Of a stretch of 64,000 bases of DNA, positions 53,355 to 62,864 are shown in pieces. Position 1 is the stretch's first letter, and each line of letters begins with the position of its first letter. Position numbers and translations under genes: made by a program. The stretch is taken from assembly GCF_002002905.1 (NCBI RefSeq), contig NZ_CP019509.1, positions 3,510,001-3,574,000 on the forward strand, read 5' to 3'. The notes beneath the pieces were generated by a model. It was not told where the DNA came from and ran no database searches. It saw nothing but the letters and a program-made list of their open reading frames with translations. Source of the DNA: Aquaspirillum sp. LM1 (GTDB lineage Bacteria; Pseudomonadota; Gammaproteobacteria; Burkholderiales; Aquaspirillaceae).

Positions 53355-54377
53355 CTACGGCTCGCGCCGACGAAACGCCCACGCTCCGGCCAGCACGGTG
53401 AAGGTGGCCACCATCAGCACCAGTATCCAGAAGCCGTGGGGATTGTCCGCCAGCGGAATGCCGCCCACGTTCATGCCAAACAGGCCGGCCACCATATTGA
53501 TGGGCAGCGCCAGCACGGTGACCAGGGTGAGCATGAACAAGGTGCGGTTGCCCTGTTCGTTTAACTGGGCGGCCAGCTCTTCCTGCAGCAGCTTCAGCCG
53601 TTCAACCAGCGCGCTCAGATCGCTGAGCACCACGGCAAATTCTTCGGTGGACTGGCGCAGGCCTTGTACCGCGTCGTGGTCCAGCCAGGCGGGCGGACGG
53701 TTGAGCAGGCGAAACAGCGCGGCAGGCTCTGGGGCCAGCAAGCGCTGCAGGCGCACCAGCACCCGGCGCATGCTGGCCAGGTCGGCGCGGCTATGGCGCA
53801 GGCGCTGGGCCAGCAGACGGTCTTCGATGCCATCCACGCTTTGCGAGGTTTCCCGCACAATCTGCATCAGCACATCGGCCTGACCACGCAGCAGATGCAC
53901 CAGCAGATCCACCGGCGAGGTGAACACTTCCCCGCGCTTGACTGCCGCCCGCACCGTGTCCACCGAGCGCAAGGGTTTCAGCCGGGCGGTAATCAGGGTG
54001 TGCGGGTCGGCGTATACCCATAGCGAGGAGACTTCCACGGTGGCGCAGCCAAAGGTAAAAATCACATCGTTGATCACCGCCAGCAGCGCGTCGCCATCCA
54101 GGTGCTCAATCCGGGTGGACGCCGGCCCTTCGCGCAGGCCCTGGTAAAACGCTTCTGGCAGATTCAGGTGGGTGCGCAGCCATTTTTCGCTGCCGCTGTG
54201 CGCCAGATTCAGATGCAGCCAGACAAACCGTCCATCTCCGGCTTCTCCTTCGCCCAGACCCTCCAGCAGCTGTGCTGCCGGCATTTCAACCCCTGCCGCC
54301 GCCGGGTGAAAACGAAAGCCATAAATCAGCCCGGTCTGCTCGGTGCTGTAATGGGCCAGCTGTTCAGGGCCGCGCAT
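53355..54377 (-). CDS. CorA-superfamily metal transporter (ZntB-like)
   Basis: This 340-residue protein has a large cytoplasmic N-terminal domain ending in a long helix and two C-terminal membrane helices. The signature GMN is in AGLFGMNVGGIPLADNP between TM1 and TM2; the GGIPL context favours ZntB (zinc transport) over CorA proper. GGGGGTGGCC precedes the ATG at 54377; a longer open frame upstream crosses a palindrome and is not family-like. It is convergent with hemL. Confidence 0.87.
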   Translation of the reverse strand: MRGPEQLAHYSTEQTGLIYGFRFHPAAAGVEMPAAQLLEGLGEGEAGDGRFVWLHLNLAHSGSEKWLRTHLNLPEAFYQGLREGPASTRIEHLDGDALLAVINDVIFTFGCATVEVSSLWVYADPHTLITARLKPLRSVDTVRAAVKRGEVFTSPVDLLVHLLRGQADVLMQIVRETSQSVDGIEDRLLAQRLRHSRADLASMRRVLVRLQRLLAPEPAALFRLLNRPPAWLDHDAVQGLRQSTEEFAVVLSDLSALVERLKLLQEELAAQLNEQGNRTLFMLTLVTVLALPINMVAGLFGMNVGGIPLADNPHGFWILVLMVATFTVLAGAWAFRRREP

Positions 54378-54460
54378 GGCCACCCCCTTCGTTTGACAAT
54401 GGGGCCAGCCTGCCAGAAATGTATGACAAAATGATGGGCGCAGGAGGGTTGGGTGTGACT

Positions 54461-54502
54461 GGGCTGGCATGGACGCAACACCTCTTGCGCCCATGCCAGC
54501 CC
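54461..54502. repeat. Long intergenic hairpin
   Basis: GGGCTGGCATGG and CCATGCCAGCCC (54461-54472 with 54491-54502) pair perfectly and continue inward after one mismatch through CGCAA/TTGCG to a 6-base loop. It lies upstream of zntB and of a divergent small gene; no T run follows. Confidence 0.75.
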
Positions 54503-54645
54503 CATGCGATGCTTGCCCATCGGCAAAGCAGGCCTGACCGGTGTATGCTGGATGCCTTGCCATTTACAAGCGCTTGTCTGCGCCCCGGATATCGTGTCCT
54601 GGCGCACGGCAACTGAATCTTCCGTGGCCACAAGGAACCCGTACC

Positions 54646-54930
54646 ATGCAGTTTGATGAAGTCAAACCCGAACACTTTTCCACCATCTCCCGTGACCCGT
54701 TCCCGCATATCCTGATCGACCGTGCGTTGATGCAGGTCGGCGGCAATGATTCCCGCGCGGCCAAGTTCCGCACCGACGCACTGGCCGCTGCCGGCTGGGC
54801 GCACAGCAATCTGGTGCCGTTTGGCCGCTACCCGGACCAGGCCGCTGCCGCATTCAACCGCCTGCGTGCCGCGCTGGAAATCACCGAGAAACCGGCGCAA
54901 GTGCTGGCCGAACTGGCCAAGCTGGGTTAA
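54646..54930 (+). CDS. Hypothetical protein
   Basis: This 94-residue acidic protein starts MQFDEVKPEHFSTISRDPFP, is predicted alpha/helical with no signal peptide or membrane segment, and ends in an amphipathic helix (KPAQVLAELAKLG). AAGGA lies 9 nt before the ATG. Base use is like that of the neighbours. I recognise no family. It stands alone between zntB and tRNA-Thr. Confidence 0.6.
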   Translation: MQFDEVKPEHFSTISRDPFPHILIDRALMQVGGNDSRAAKFRTDALAAAGWAHSNLVPFGRYPDQAAAAFNRLRAALEITEKPAQVLAELAKLG

Positions 54931-54991
54931 GGCGCATGACTTCCTTGCCCGGCGCGTTGGCGCTGGGCCGGGGCGTCGTGGCAGCAAGCTG

Positions 54992-55020
54992 TTCACAAGC
55001 TGGCAAATGATTGCTAGAAT
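54992..55020 (+). promoter_or_regulatory. Promoter of tRNA-Thr
   Basis: TTCACA (54992-54997), a 17-bp spacer and TAGAAT (55015-55020) lie 31 bp before the tRNA, one mismatch from consensus in each hexamer. Confidence 0.75.
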
Positions 55021-55051
55021 GCCTGCTTCTGTCTGAAGCACTCAGACCGGC

Positions 55052-55127
55052 GCCGGTATAGCTCAGTTGGTAGAGCAGCGCATTCGTAATGCGAAGGTCG
55101 GGGGTTCGACTCCTCTTACCGGCACCA
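55052..55127 (+). tRNA. tRNA-Thr (anticodon CGT)
   Basis: This 76-nt cloverleaf has acceptor GCCGGTA/TACCGGC, D loop AGCTCAGTTGGTAGAGC, anticodon loop TTCGTAA (CGT), T loop GGTTCGACTCC and encoded CCA. It decodes ACG. Confidence 0.97.
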
Positions 55128-55138
55128 AGTATCCAGCC

Positions 55139-55180
55139 AAAACGGCGCATCACACTTACATTGGTGTGATGCGCCGTTTT
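55139..55180 (+). terminator. Terminator of tRNA-Thr
   Basis: A 17-bp perfect stem (AAAACGGCGCATCACAC and its complement) has an 8-base loop and is flanked by A and T runs, so it would act on both strands. Confidence 0.92.
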
Positions 55181-55301
55181 GCTTTTCCCCGCTCCGTTCC
55201 CGTGTCACACAACGCACGCCAGTGCACAGCCTGTCCATTTTGCATGATCACGCGCATACTTCTTGCACGCTCTGCCTGTCCATGCTGAACGAGGCCTGAT
55301 C

Positions 55302-55619
55302 ATGTCTGATTGTTTACTGCGTTTGCCGCTGACCCGACACAGCCAACCCTATCTGTGCCAGGTGCGTTATGGGTTTTTCCGTAATGGTATGCCCTGTTAT
55401 CTGGTGGAAATGTTCGACGCCCAGCACACCCTGCTGGCGGTGGTGCAGGTGCATCCGCGTGATGCTGTGCATTCCCATCGCCCTGAAGAACTGGATGAAC
55501 TGATCCGGCGGGTGTGCATCAGTGACTGGTTGCAGGCGTTTGATCAGTTGATGGTGCAGGCCGCGCGGGGCGAGGCGGTGTTGCCGGCATGGTTCAATCT
55601 GGGCTTTGAGCAGCTGTGA
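55302..55619 (+). CDS. Hypothetical protein
   Basis: This 105-residue soluble protein starts MSDCLLRLPLTRHSQPYLCQ, with beta-rich N-terminal half (YGFFRNGMPCYLVEMFDAQ) and helical C-terminal half ending PAWFNLGFEQL. I recognise no family. Its stop overlaps the start of the nucleotidase gene, so the two are likely translated together. Confidence 0.6.
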   Translation: MSDCLLRLPLTRHSQPYLCQVRYGFFRNGMPCYLVEMFDAQHTLLAVVQVHPRDAVHSHRPEELDELIRRVCISDWLQAFDQLMVQAARGEAVLPAWFNLGFEQL

Positions 55620-56173
55620 GCGTGGCGGCGGGCCAGCGGCTGCTGATTGATCTGGATGGCGTGCTGGCGGATTTTGATCTGGGCTTTGTCCGCGCCTGGC
55701 AGGCGCTGGGCGGTGAGCGCCCGCTGGTGGCTCCTGCTACGCGCCGGCATTTTCATCTGTGCGACGATTACCCGGCCATCTGGCGCGATGCGGTGACGGC
55801 CACCATTGCTCAGCCGGGGTTTTACCGTCAGCTGCCGCCCATGCCGGGGGCGCAGGCCGTGCTGGCGCAGCTGGCGCGGCAAGGGTATGCCCTGACCGTC
55901 TGCACCTCGCCGGGGCCATCGCTGGCCGAGCGGCAGGGCTGGCTGGCCGAGCACTTTGGCCCGGCGCTGGCCGCCAGCATGCTGGCGCTGGCCGACAAAA
56001 CCCTGGCCGATGGTGACTGGCTGATCGACGACAATCCACACCCCTATGGCGCGCAGCCGCCGCGCTGGCAGCATGTGCTGTTTGACCAGCCGTATAATCG
56101 CCACCTACCCGGCCCCCGCGTGAGCTGGCTCAACTGGCCGACACACTGGCCGCCGATTCAGACGCTGGCCTGA
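55616..56173 (+). CDS. 5'(3')-deoxyribonucleotidase-like HAD phosphatase
   Basis: This 185-residue HAD protein has motif I LLIDLDGVLADFD with the nucleophile/acid Asp pair, motif II TVCTSPG and late acidic motif WLIDDNPHP. This arrangement fits the NT5C family that dephosphorylates dUMP/dTMP. It starts at GTG overlapping the stop of the previous gene. The lysine of motif III is plausibly in LADKTLADGDWLIDD. Confidence 0.82.
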   Translation: MSVAAGQRLLIDLDGVLADFDLGFVRAWQALGGERPLVAPATRRHFHLCDDYPAIWRDAVTATIAQPGFYRQLPPMPGAQAVLAQLARQGYALTVCTSPGPSLAERQGWLAEHFGPALAASMLALADKTLADGDWLIDDNPHPYGAQPPRWQHVLFDQPYNRHLPGPRVSWLNWPTHWPPIQTLA

Positions 56174-56271
56174 TTGGGCGAGTGTCCGGTTGGCGTGCAG
56201 CAAGCTGGTGTTTGGCATACGGGCCTGTTTAAATACACGGTATCCGTATTGCTTGCCGCAAAGGCTTTGCC

Positions 56272-57897
56272 ATGACCACTCTGCCCGACCCGCCGTCTCT
56301 TTCGGCCCGCGCCACCGAGCTGGAAACTGCCGCCGCTCCGCTGGTGGCGCACTGGAACGCCTCGCTGGCTGCCCATGTGCTGTATCTGGCGCTCAACCTC
56401 AAATGCATGGCCGACTCGCGTCATTTGCCCCGGCTGGCCGAAGCGGCCAAGGGGCTGGTGCATTTTTTACATCACCGGATGAACCAGGGCCACGGCACGG
56501 TGGACATGCACTTTGCCGACGAGCTGCGCACCCGGCTGAGCATGATTGTCCAGTATGCCGCGCCGTCGGTGAAGGTGACGCCGATTGCCCACTCCCGCAT
56601 TGGTCAGGTCAGTCTGCTGGCCCCGCAGGGCGACGATGCGCCGCTGGCGCGCCATCTGGAAAACTTTGGTATTCCGGTGCAGCGCTTCACCACGGTGTCG
56701 GGGCTGGCCGAAGCCGCCAGCCAGCAGGTGCCGGCGGCCGTGATTGTGCTGGGTGACCCACACGCCAACAATAATCATCTGTCGCATGTGCTGGCTGCGC
56801 TCAAGCACAGTGTGCTGCCGGAAAGCGTGATGCTGATTCTGTCACCGGACAGCAGCTTTGACGCGCGTCTGGCGGCGGTGCGCGCGGGCGCACGCGGGTT
56901 TTTGCCGTGGCCCTGCCCGTTCAGCGAGGTGCTGGACACGCTGACACCGCTGCTGGCCCGTGATGATCCGGTGCCGCTGCGGGTGCTGCTGGTGGAAGAC
57001 ATGGAATCGCTGGCCAGTTTTTACGCCACCGTGCTGGCCGAGCGCGGCATGGACAGCCGGGTAGTGAGCAACCCGCACACCCTGCTGGATACCATCATCA
57101 CTTACCGGCCCGACCTGATTCTGCTGGATATGGCGCTGCCGGAGTGTTCCGGGCTGGAACTGGCCGGGGTGATTCGTCAGCAGCGTTATCTGGACAATAT
57201 CCCCATTCTGTTCGTCACCAGCGAGAAACAGCGTCCGCGCCATCTGGATGCCCACGATATTGGCGTGGACGGGTTTCTGGTCAAGCCGGTGCCGGCGGAT
57301 GTGCTGGCGATGACCGTGATGGCGCGGGCGCGTCGCCACCGCCGGCTGGCCGGGCATATCACCACCGACAGCCTGACTGGCCTGCTGAATCATTCACAGC
57401 TGCTGTCGCAGCTGGATATGGAATTGGCGCGTACCCTGCGCCAGCACGAGGTACTGTCGTTTGCCCTGCTTAATATCGACCACTTCAAGGATGTCAACGA
57501 TACCCACGGCCATCCATCCGGCGACCAGGTGCTGCGCACGCTGGCGCGGATTCTGCGCGAGCGGCTGCGGCGCAGCGATATTGTGGGCCGCTTGGGTGGC
57601 GATGAATTTGGCGTGATCATGCCGGCCACGGAACCGGGCGAGGCCAAGGTGCTGCTGGAAAGCCTGATGGCGGCGTTTCGCCGGGTGGCGCACAGCGCCG
57701 ACACGGCCACCTTCTGGCTGGGTTTTCGTGCCGGGGTGAGCTCCACCCATGGCGGGCAGGCATCGCGCACCTTGTTGGCCCAGGCGGCCCAGGCGGTGCA
57801 GCAGGCCAAGCTGGCGGGGGGTGAGCAGGTGTGGCTGGCCGACGTTGAGGCGCAGCCAGTGGCTGCACCGGTGGCGGGCGATGCCGGCACTGCGTGA
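56272..57897 (+). CDS. Receiver-GGDEF response regulator (diguanylate cyclase)
   Basis: This is a 541-residue protein. Residues about 1-100 are helical (possibly Hpt-like), about 120-240 look like a decayed receiver, 242-355 is a canonical receiver with phospho-acceptor D286 in LILLDMALPE and K in FLVKPVP, and 365-525 is a GGDEF domain. GGDEF is intact at 442-446, with the inhibitory site RRSD at 433-436, so product feedback by c-di-GMP is expected. No membrane segment. No cognate kinase is adjacent. Predicted role: phosphorylation-controlled c-di-GMP synthesis. Confidence 0.9.
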   Translation: MTTLPDPPSLSARATELETAAAPLVAHWNASLAAHVLYLALNLKCMADSRHLPRLAEAAKGLVHFLHHRMNQGHGTVDMHFADELRTRLSMIVQYAAPSVKVTPIAHSRIGQVSLLAPQGDDAPLARHLENFGIPVQRFTTVSGLAEAASQQVPAAVIVLGDPHANNNHLSHVLAALKHSVLPESVMLILSPDSSFDARLAAVRAGARGFLPWPCPFSEVLDTLTPLLARDDPVPLRVLLVEDMESLASFYATVLAERGMDSRVVSNPHTLLDTIITYRPDLILLDMALPECSGLELAGVIRQQRYLDNIPILFVTSEKQRPRHLDAHDIGVDGFLVKPVPADVLAMTVMARARRHRRLAGHITTDSLTGLLNHSQLLSQLDMELARTLRQHEVLSFALLNIDHFKDVNDTHGHPSGDQVLRTLARILRERLRRSDIVGRLGGDEFGVIMPATEPGEAKVLLESLMAAFRRVAHSADTATFWLGFRAGVSSTHGGQASRTLLAQAAQAVQQAKLAGGEQVWLADVEAQPVAAPVAGDAGTA

Positions 57898-57899
57898 CA

Positions 57900-57920
57900 A
57901 GCCGGCGCATGGCACCGGCT
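57900..57920. terminator. Small hairpin between convergent genes
   Basis: AGCCGG/CCGGCT with a 9-base loop lies between the GGDEF gene and glpR. Weak, without a T run. Confidence 0.3.
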
Positions 57921-57927
57921 GGCGGGT

Positions 57928-58722
57928 TTACTCGGTTTCTGGCGCGACGGGCTCACCCGGACGCGCCACATGCAGGCGCACATTCTTGTCCGACAGAATC
58001 GGCAGCAGTTCCACCGGCGGGTCGTCGTCGGTGAACACATCGTTCACCTCGCTGATATGGCACAGCTTCATCATGGCGTTGCGGCCAAACTTGCTGGAAT
58101 CCACTGCCAGGTAACGCTGGCGGGCATTTTTCATCATCGCCTGGGCGGCGCGGACTTCGCGGTAGTCGTAGTCCATCAGCGAGCCATCCAGATCCACCCC
58201 GGATGCGCCGACAATGGCGTAATCGACGCGGAACTGTTCAATCATGTCCAGCGTGGCCACCCCGGTAATGCCGCCATCCTTGTGTCGCACCACACCGCCG
58301 GTGATGATGATTTCAAAATCCTGGCGGCGGGTCAGCACGGTGGCGACATTGATGCAATTGGTGACGATGCGCAGGTGCTTGTGGGTATTGCACAGCGCGC
58401 GCGCCACGGCTTCGATGGTGGTGCCAATATTCATGAACAGCGAGGCGTCGTCAGGAATATGGCTGGCCACCAGTTCACCGATACGGGCTTTTTCGGCTTG
58501 ATGCTTGACCTTGCGCACCGAGTATTCTTCGTTTTCCACACTCGGGCCAAGGGCGGCGCCACCGTGAAAGCGGCGCAGCAGGTTTTCTTCGGAAAGCTGG
58601 TTGATGTCGCGGCGAATGGTTTGCGGCGTAACATCCAGACGGCGGGCGAGTTCTTCAATCGGCATGAAGCCGTTGGCACGGATCAGCTTGAGAATTTGCT
58701 CGTGACGGGGCAGGCGATTCAT
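57928..58722 (-). CDS. glpR: DeoR-family repressor, GlpR-like
   Basis: This 264-residue regulator begins MNRLPRHEQILKLIRANGF with a DeoR helix-turn-helix (LARRLDVTPQTIRRDINQL) and a sugar-phosphate isomerase-like sensor with FMNIGTTIEAVARAL, IVTNCINVATVL and ASGVDLDGSLMDYD. It is close to GlpR, which represses glycerol-3-phosphate genes. No Shine-Dalgarno is visible before this ATG, and the frame is open for 19 codons upstream. No glp genes lie in the window, so the regulon is inferred from similarity. Confidence 0.82.
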   Translation of the reverse strand: MNRLPRHEQILKLIRANGFMPIEELARRLDVTPQTIRRDINQLSEENLLRRFHGGAALGPSVENEEYSVRKVKHQAEKARIGELVASHIPDDASLFMNIGTTIEAVARALCNTHKHLRIVTNCINVATVLTRRQDFEIIITGGVVRHKDGGITGVATLDMIEQFRVDYAIVGASGVDLDGSLMDYDYREVRAAQAMMKNARQRYLAVDSSKFGRNAMMKLCHISEVNDVFTDDDPPVELLPILSDKNVRLHVARPGEPVAPETE

Positions 58723-58956
58723 GAGAAATGAGGAGGGGTTGGTCGCGAAAAGACCTTTCGGTTTTAGCACGAAAAACACGATGGGCGCAAATCAGCCCAG
58801 GCAAAACGGCGCAAAACTGCAACTTTCTTTTCAGAAATGAACCTTTTTGGCCTGTGTGCTGTGTTTTGCCCCTTCGGTGTCGTGCCGTGCGCTGTGCGCT
58901 GGCCCTCGGGTGGGTCACCCCGCTGAGATGGCCCACCGGCCTGTGTGGCACGGGTT

Positions 58957-59646
58957 TTACCCCAGCGCAAAGGCCAGCCCAGCCTGCACATGCAGCGCAG
59001 CGGTGTCGTATAGCGGCAGACAGGCGTCGTCCGGGCCAAGCAGCAGGCCGATTTCGGTACAGCCCAGAATCACCGCTTCAGCACCAGCGCCGGCCAGCTG
59101 GGTAATCACCTGCTGGTAGGTTTCACGTGAAACATCACGCACCACCCCCTGGCACAATTCGTCGAAGATAATCTGGTGAACCTGATCGCGCGCGGGGGCG
59201 TCTGGCGTGACCACCTCCAGGCCGCGCTGGCGCAGGTGCTCAATCAGGAACGGCTGTTCCATGGTGTAGCGCGTGCCCAGCAGCCCGGCACGGCGCACGC
59301 CAGCTGCCAGTAGGGCATCGGCCACCACGTCACCGATGTGCAGCAGCGGCACCGAGACGGCGCGGGCAATCTGGTCGGCCACTTTGTGCATGGTATTGGT
59401 GGCAATCAGGATGGCGTCGGCCCCGGCGTGTTCCAGCCCGGCGGCCAGCTGCGCCAGATGGTCGCCTGCGGCCTGCCAGTCCCCTGCTTGCTGGTAGGCC
59501 ACGATGTCGGCAAAGTCCACACTGGCCAGCAGCAGTTTGGCCGAGTGTTGCCCGCCCAGTCGGGCGCGCACGCCCTGGTTGAACAAGCGGTAGTACACCG
59601 TGGTGGATTCCCAGCTCATGCCGCCGAGTATGCCGAGGGTTTTCAT
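58957..59646 (-). CDS. Aspartate/glutamate racemase-family protein
   Basis: This 229-residue enzyme starts MKTLGILGGMSWESTTVYYR. The catalytic pair is T83 (ATNTMH) and C196 (LGCTEIG), the Thr/Cys arrangement of E. coli YgeA, a broad-specificity amino-acid racemase, rather than the Cys/Cys of classical aspartate racemases. A parS-like site lies within the gene. It is single, between glpR and parC on the same strand. Confidence 0.87.
   Translation of the reverse strand: MKTLGILGGMSWESTTVYYRLFNQGVRARLGGQHSAKLLLASVDFADIVAYQQAGDWQAAGDHLAQLAAGLEHAGADAILIATNTMHKVADQIARAVSVPLLHIGDVVADALLAAGVRRAGLLGTRYTMEQPFLIEHLRQRGLEVVTPDAPARDQVHQIIFDELCQGVVRDVSRETYQQVITQLAGAGAEAVILGCTEIGLLLGPDDACLPLYDTAALHVQAGLAFALG
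59119..59134. promoter_or_regulatory. parS site (ParB binding)
   Basis: GGTTTCACGTGAAACA matches parS at 15 of 16 positions with a perfect 14-bp palindromic core (59120-59133). It lies inside the racemase gene. Confidence 0.8.
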
Positions 59647-59758
59647 TTGCCATCCTTGTGCTGTGAGGTGATCTGGCTACCTTAGCGCGGGCGGCAAGCG
59701 TTGCCCAGACACAGTGGGTGCGGCACTGTGCTGTTTCCCGGCCAGCACAGCACGGCCA

Positions 59759-62077
59759 TCAGCGCTGGCTGGCGTCGGCAATCGCCAGCACCAGGTAGCG
59801 CTTGGGCGTGTCCTTGCCGCGTCGGCCCCGTTTGCCGGTAAAGTCGGCCAGCGCCAGTTTCACTTCATCCAGCCGCCCCGAGCGTGGGGTTTGCACCGAC
59901 AGCAGCGCCCGGCCACTGTGTACCACGCCAAGCGCCACCACGCTTTCGCCGGGCTCCAGCGGCATCAGCTGCAAGCCGCGCCCGCGCGCCATCTGCTTGA
60001 GCTCGTCCAGCGCAAACGCCAGCACCCGGCTGGCCGAGCTGGCCACCACCAGCTGGCTGTGCGCCGGCAGGCTGGCGGCCAGCGGCAGCGGTGGCAGCGC
60101 GGTTTCGTCGGCTTCCACACTGAGGAAAGCTTTGCCCGCCTTGACCCGGCTGACCATGTCCTTGAGCTGGGTGGTAAAGCCATAACCGCCAGAACTGGCC
60201 ACCAGATAGCGGCTGTCGTCGGCAGCCGATAGCACGGCCACCACCTTGGCCTGCTCCTGAATCTCCACCAGCGAGGTCAGCGGTACGCCGTCGCCGCGCC
60301 CGGTGGGCACGTCGCTGCTGTCCAGCGTATAGCTGCGGCCACGGCTGTCGAGCACCACCACGGGGTGGATGGTGCGGGTTTCCACCACCTGGCCGAAGGC
60401 GTCGCCATCTTTGAAGGTGAGCGTGCTGGTGTCCACATGGTGACCGCTGCGGGCACGAATCCAGCCGTTGCGCGACACAATCAGGCTGATGGCTTCGTCG
60501 GCCACGGTTTGCGTCAGCACTGCTTTGTCGGCGGGTTTGATTTCGCTGCGGCGGGCGTCGCCGTAGCGGGCGGCGTCGGCGTTGATTTCATCGGTCATCA
60601 GCCCACGGCGGGCGTCGGGATTGTCGAGCAGATGACGCAGGCTGCCGGCTTCGCCGCGCAGGGCGTCCAGTTCTTTTTCCAGCTTGAAGCCTTCCAGCCG
60701 GGCCAGCTGGCGCAGACGGATGTCGAGGATGTCTTCTGCCTGCACGTCAGACAGGCCAAAGCGCTGCATCAGCTCCGGCTTGGGTTCATCTGCTTCGCGA
60801 ATGACGTGAATCACGTCTTCGATATGCAGGAACACCGTCATCCGGCCTTCCAGAATATGCATGCGCTGGTTGACCTTGCTCAGCCGGTGCGCCAGCCGGC
60901 GGGTCAGCGTGGCCATGCGGAAGTCCAGCCATTCGCTGAGGATGGACTTCAGGTCTTTCTGCCGGGGCCGGCCATCCAGGCCGATCATCACCAGATTCAT
61001 TGACACATTGCATTCCAGGCTGGTCTGCGCCAGCAGCAAGGTGATGAAGGCTTCCGGATCCTGCCGGCTGGATTTGGGCTCGAACACCAGCCGCACCGGC
61101 TGTTGCTGGTCGGATTCGTCGCGCACCCGATCCAGCTGCGCCAGCATCAGCCCCTTGAGGTTTTGCTGTTCGGCGGACAGGGCTTTTTTGCCAGGGCGGA
61201 CTTTCGGGTTGGTCAGCTCTTCAATTTCGGCCAGCACTTTTTGCGATGACGTGCCCGGCGGTAGCTCGTTGACCACCACCCGCCACTGGTTGCGCGCCAG
61301 CCGTTCGATGGTCCAGCGCGCCCGCACCCGCACACTGCCACGCCCGCTATGGTAAGCCTGGCGAATGTCGGCTGCCGGGGTGATGATGCGCCCGCCGCCG
61401 GGAAAATCCGGCCCGGGAATCAGCGTCAGCAGCTGGTCCAGGCTCAGTTCCGGCTGATGCAGCAAGGCCACTGCCGCGCTGGCCACTTCACGCAGATTGT
61501 GCGGCGGGATTTCTGTGGCCAGGCCCACGGCAATGCCGGATGCGCCATTGAGCAGCACCATGGGCAGGCGCGCCGGCAACAGCTGCGGCTCTTCAAAGGC
61601 ACCGTCGTAGTTGGGAATGAATTCCACCGTGCCCTGGTCCAGCTCGCTGAGCAGCAGTTCGGCAATCGGCGTCAGCCGCGCTTCGGTGTAACGCATGGCG
61701 GCGGCACCGTCGCCGTCGCGGCTGCCAAAATTGCCCTGGCCGTCAATCAGCGGGTAGCGCATGACAAAATCCTGGGCCAGCCGCACCATGGCCTCGTAGG
61801 CCGAGCTGTCGCCGTGCGGATGGTATTTGCCCAGAATTTCACCCACCACTCGCGCCGATTTCACATGCTTGGCTCCGGCGGTCAGGCCCATTTCTTTCAT
61901 GGCGTACAAGATGCGTCGTTGCACCGGCTTTTGCCCGTCGGCAACCTCCGGCAGGGCCCGGCCCTTGACCACGCTCATGGCGTATTCCAGATAGGCGCGC
62001 TCGGCGTAGGCATCCAGCGCCAGGGTATCATCGCCCCCGGCTGCCGGGGCGGATAAAGGATCGAACTGCTTGCTCAT
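59759..62077 (-). CDS. parC: DNA topoisomerase IV subunit A
   Basis: This 772-residue type II topoisomerase subunit decatenates replicated chromosomes together with ParE. The quinolone-resistance region reads [15 protein letters not shown], with wild-type-looking S91/S92 and E95; the catalytic Tyr is Y130 in [11 protein letters not shown]. The C-terminal beta-pinwheel is shorter than in GyrA, supporting ParC. parE is not in the window. Confidence 0.95.
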   Translation of the reverse strand: MSKQFDPLSAPAAGGDDTLALDAYAERAYLEYAMSVVKGRALPEVADGQKPVQRRILYAMKEMGLTAGAKHVKSARVVGEILGKYHPHGDSSAYEAMVRLAQDFVMRYPLIDGQGNFGSRDGDGAAAMRYTEARLTPIAELLLSELDQGTVEFIPNYDGAFEEPQLLPARLPMVLLNGASGIAVGLATEIPPHNLREVASAAVALLHQPELSLDQLLTLIPGPDFPGGGRIITPAADIRQAYHSGRGSVRVRARWTIERLARNQWRVVVNELPPGTSSQKVLAEIEELTNPKVRPGKKALSAEQQNLKGLMLAQLDRVRDESDQQQPVRLVFEPKSSRQDPEAFITLLLAQTSLECNVSMNLVMIGLDGRPRQKDLKSILSEWLDFRMATLTRRLAHRLSKVNQRMHILEGRMTVFLHIEDVIHVIREADEPKPELMQRFGLSDVQAEDILDIRLRQLARLEGFKLEKELDALRGEAGSLRHLLDNPDARRGLMTDEINADAARYGDARRSEIKPADKAVLTQTVADEAISLIVSRNGWIRARSGHHVDTSTLTFKDGDAFGQVVETRTIHPVVVLDSRGRSYTLDSSDVPTGRGDGVPLTSLVEIQEQAKVVAVLSAADDSRYLVASSGGYGFTTQLKDMVSRVKAGKAFLSVEADETALPPLPLAASLPAHSQLVVASSASRVLAFALDELKQMARGRGLQLMPLEPGESVVALGVVHSGRALLSVQTPRSGRLDEVKLALADFTGKRGRRGKDTPKRYLVLAIADASQR

Positions 62078-62253
62078 GAATTCAGGACTTCACAGGAGAA
62101 CTGGCGTGCGCGCCAGAGGTAACACACAGGGGGACGCCCAGGGAGGGCCATGGCCGCGATTGTAGCGGGAGCTGGCAAGAATCACCATGTGCGTGCGGTC
62201 AGCAGTCGGGTGTTGCCTGAGTGACATACGTTGGTTTGAACGGCGATGCATGG

Positions 62254-62269
62254 TGTTCCACGTGGAACA
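62254..62269. promoter_or_regulatory. parS site (perfect 16-bp palindrome)
   Basis: TGTTCCACGTGGAACA is the palindromic parS form known from pseudomonads. It lies in the 249-bp intergenic region between the divergent parC and acetyltransferase genes. Confidence 0.8.
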
Positions 62270-62326
62270 GGATGCTACCGGATGCTACGATGCCGGGCTG
62301 AAATCATCTGATGTGGTGAGACCCCG

Positions 62327-62788
62327 ATGTCTGTTGAACTGTCCTGGCACCTGTGCCGTTTTACCGAATTGTCTGTGGATGCTTTGTATGCCTTGTTACG
62401 CTTGCGCGACCAGGTGTTTGTGGTCGAGCAGGACTCGGTATACGGCGATGTGGATAACCTTGATCCGCTGGCCTGGCATGTGCAGGGCCTGGCCGCATCT
62501 GGGGCGTTGTTGGCCTACGCCAGGGTGTTGCCGCCGGGGGTGAAGGACACGCAGGCGGTGTGCATTGGCCGGGTGGTGGTAGCCGCAGCGGCGCGCGGTC
62601 TGGGCCTGGGGTCAGTATTGCTCGATCAGGCGCTGGCGTGCGCTGCACAACAGTGGCCGGAGGGGGCGATCATGCTGTCGGCGCAATGTGACAAGCAGGC
62701 GATGTACGCCCGACGCGGTTTTGTCGCCGAAGGGGAACCTTACGACGACGGCGGGGTGTGGCATGTCACCATGCGTCGGGCCGGATGA
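62327..62788 (+). CDS. GNAT acetyltransferase, ElaA-like
   Basis: This 153-residue GNAT protein starts SWHLCRFTELSVDALYALLRLR, with VFVVEQ, IGRVVVAAAARGLGLGSVLL (acetyl-CoA loop Q/RxxGxG/A as ARGLGLG) and MYARRGFVAEGEPYDDGG. These match ElaA, an N-acetyltransferase of unknown substrate. Confidence 0.88.
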   Translation: MSVELSWHLCRFTELSVDALYALLRLRDQVFVVEQDSVYGDVDNLDPLAWHVQGLAASGALLAYARVLPPGVKDTQAVCIGRVVVAAAARGLGLGSVLLDQALACAAQQWPEGAIMLSAQCDKQAMYARRGFVAEGEPYDDGGVWHVTMRRAG

Positions 62789-62864
62789 TTGCTGCCTGCT
62801 GCCGGTTCTGCGTATGATGGCCGATTGATCACCTTGCCTGTGTGCGGAAAGCCCGAGCCCAATC

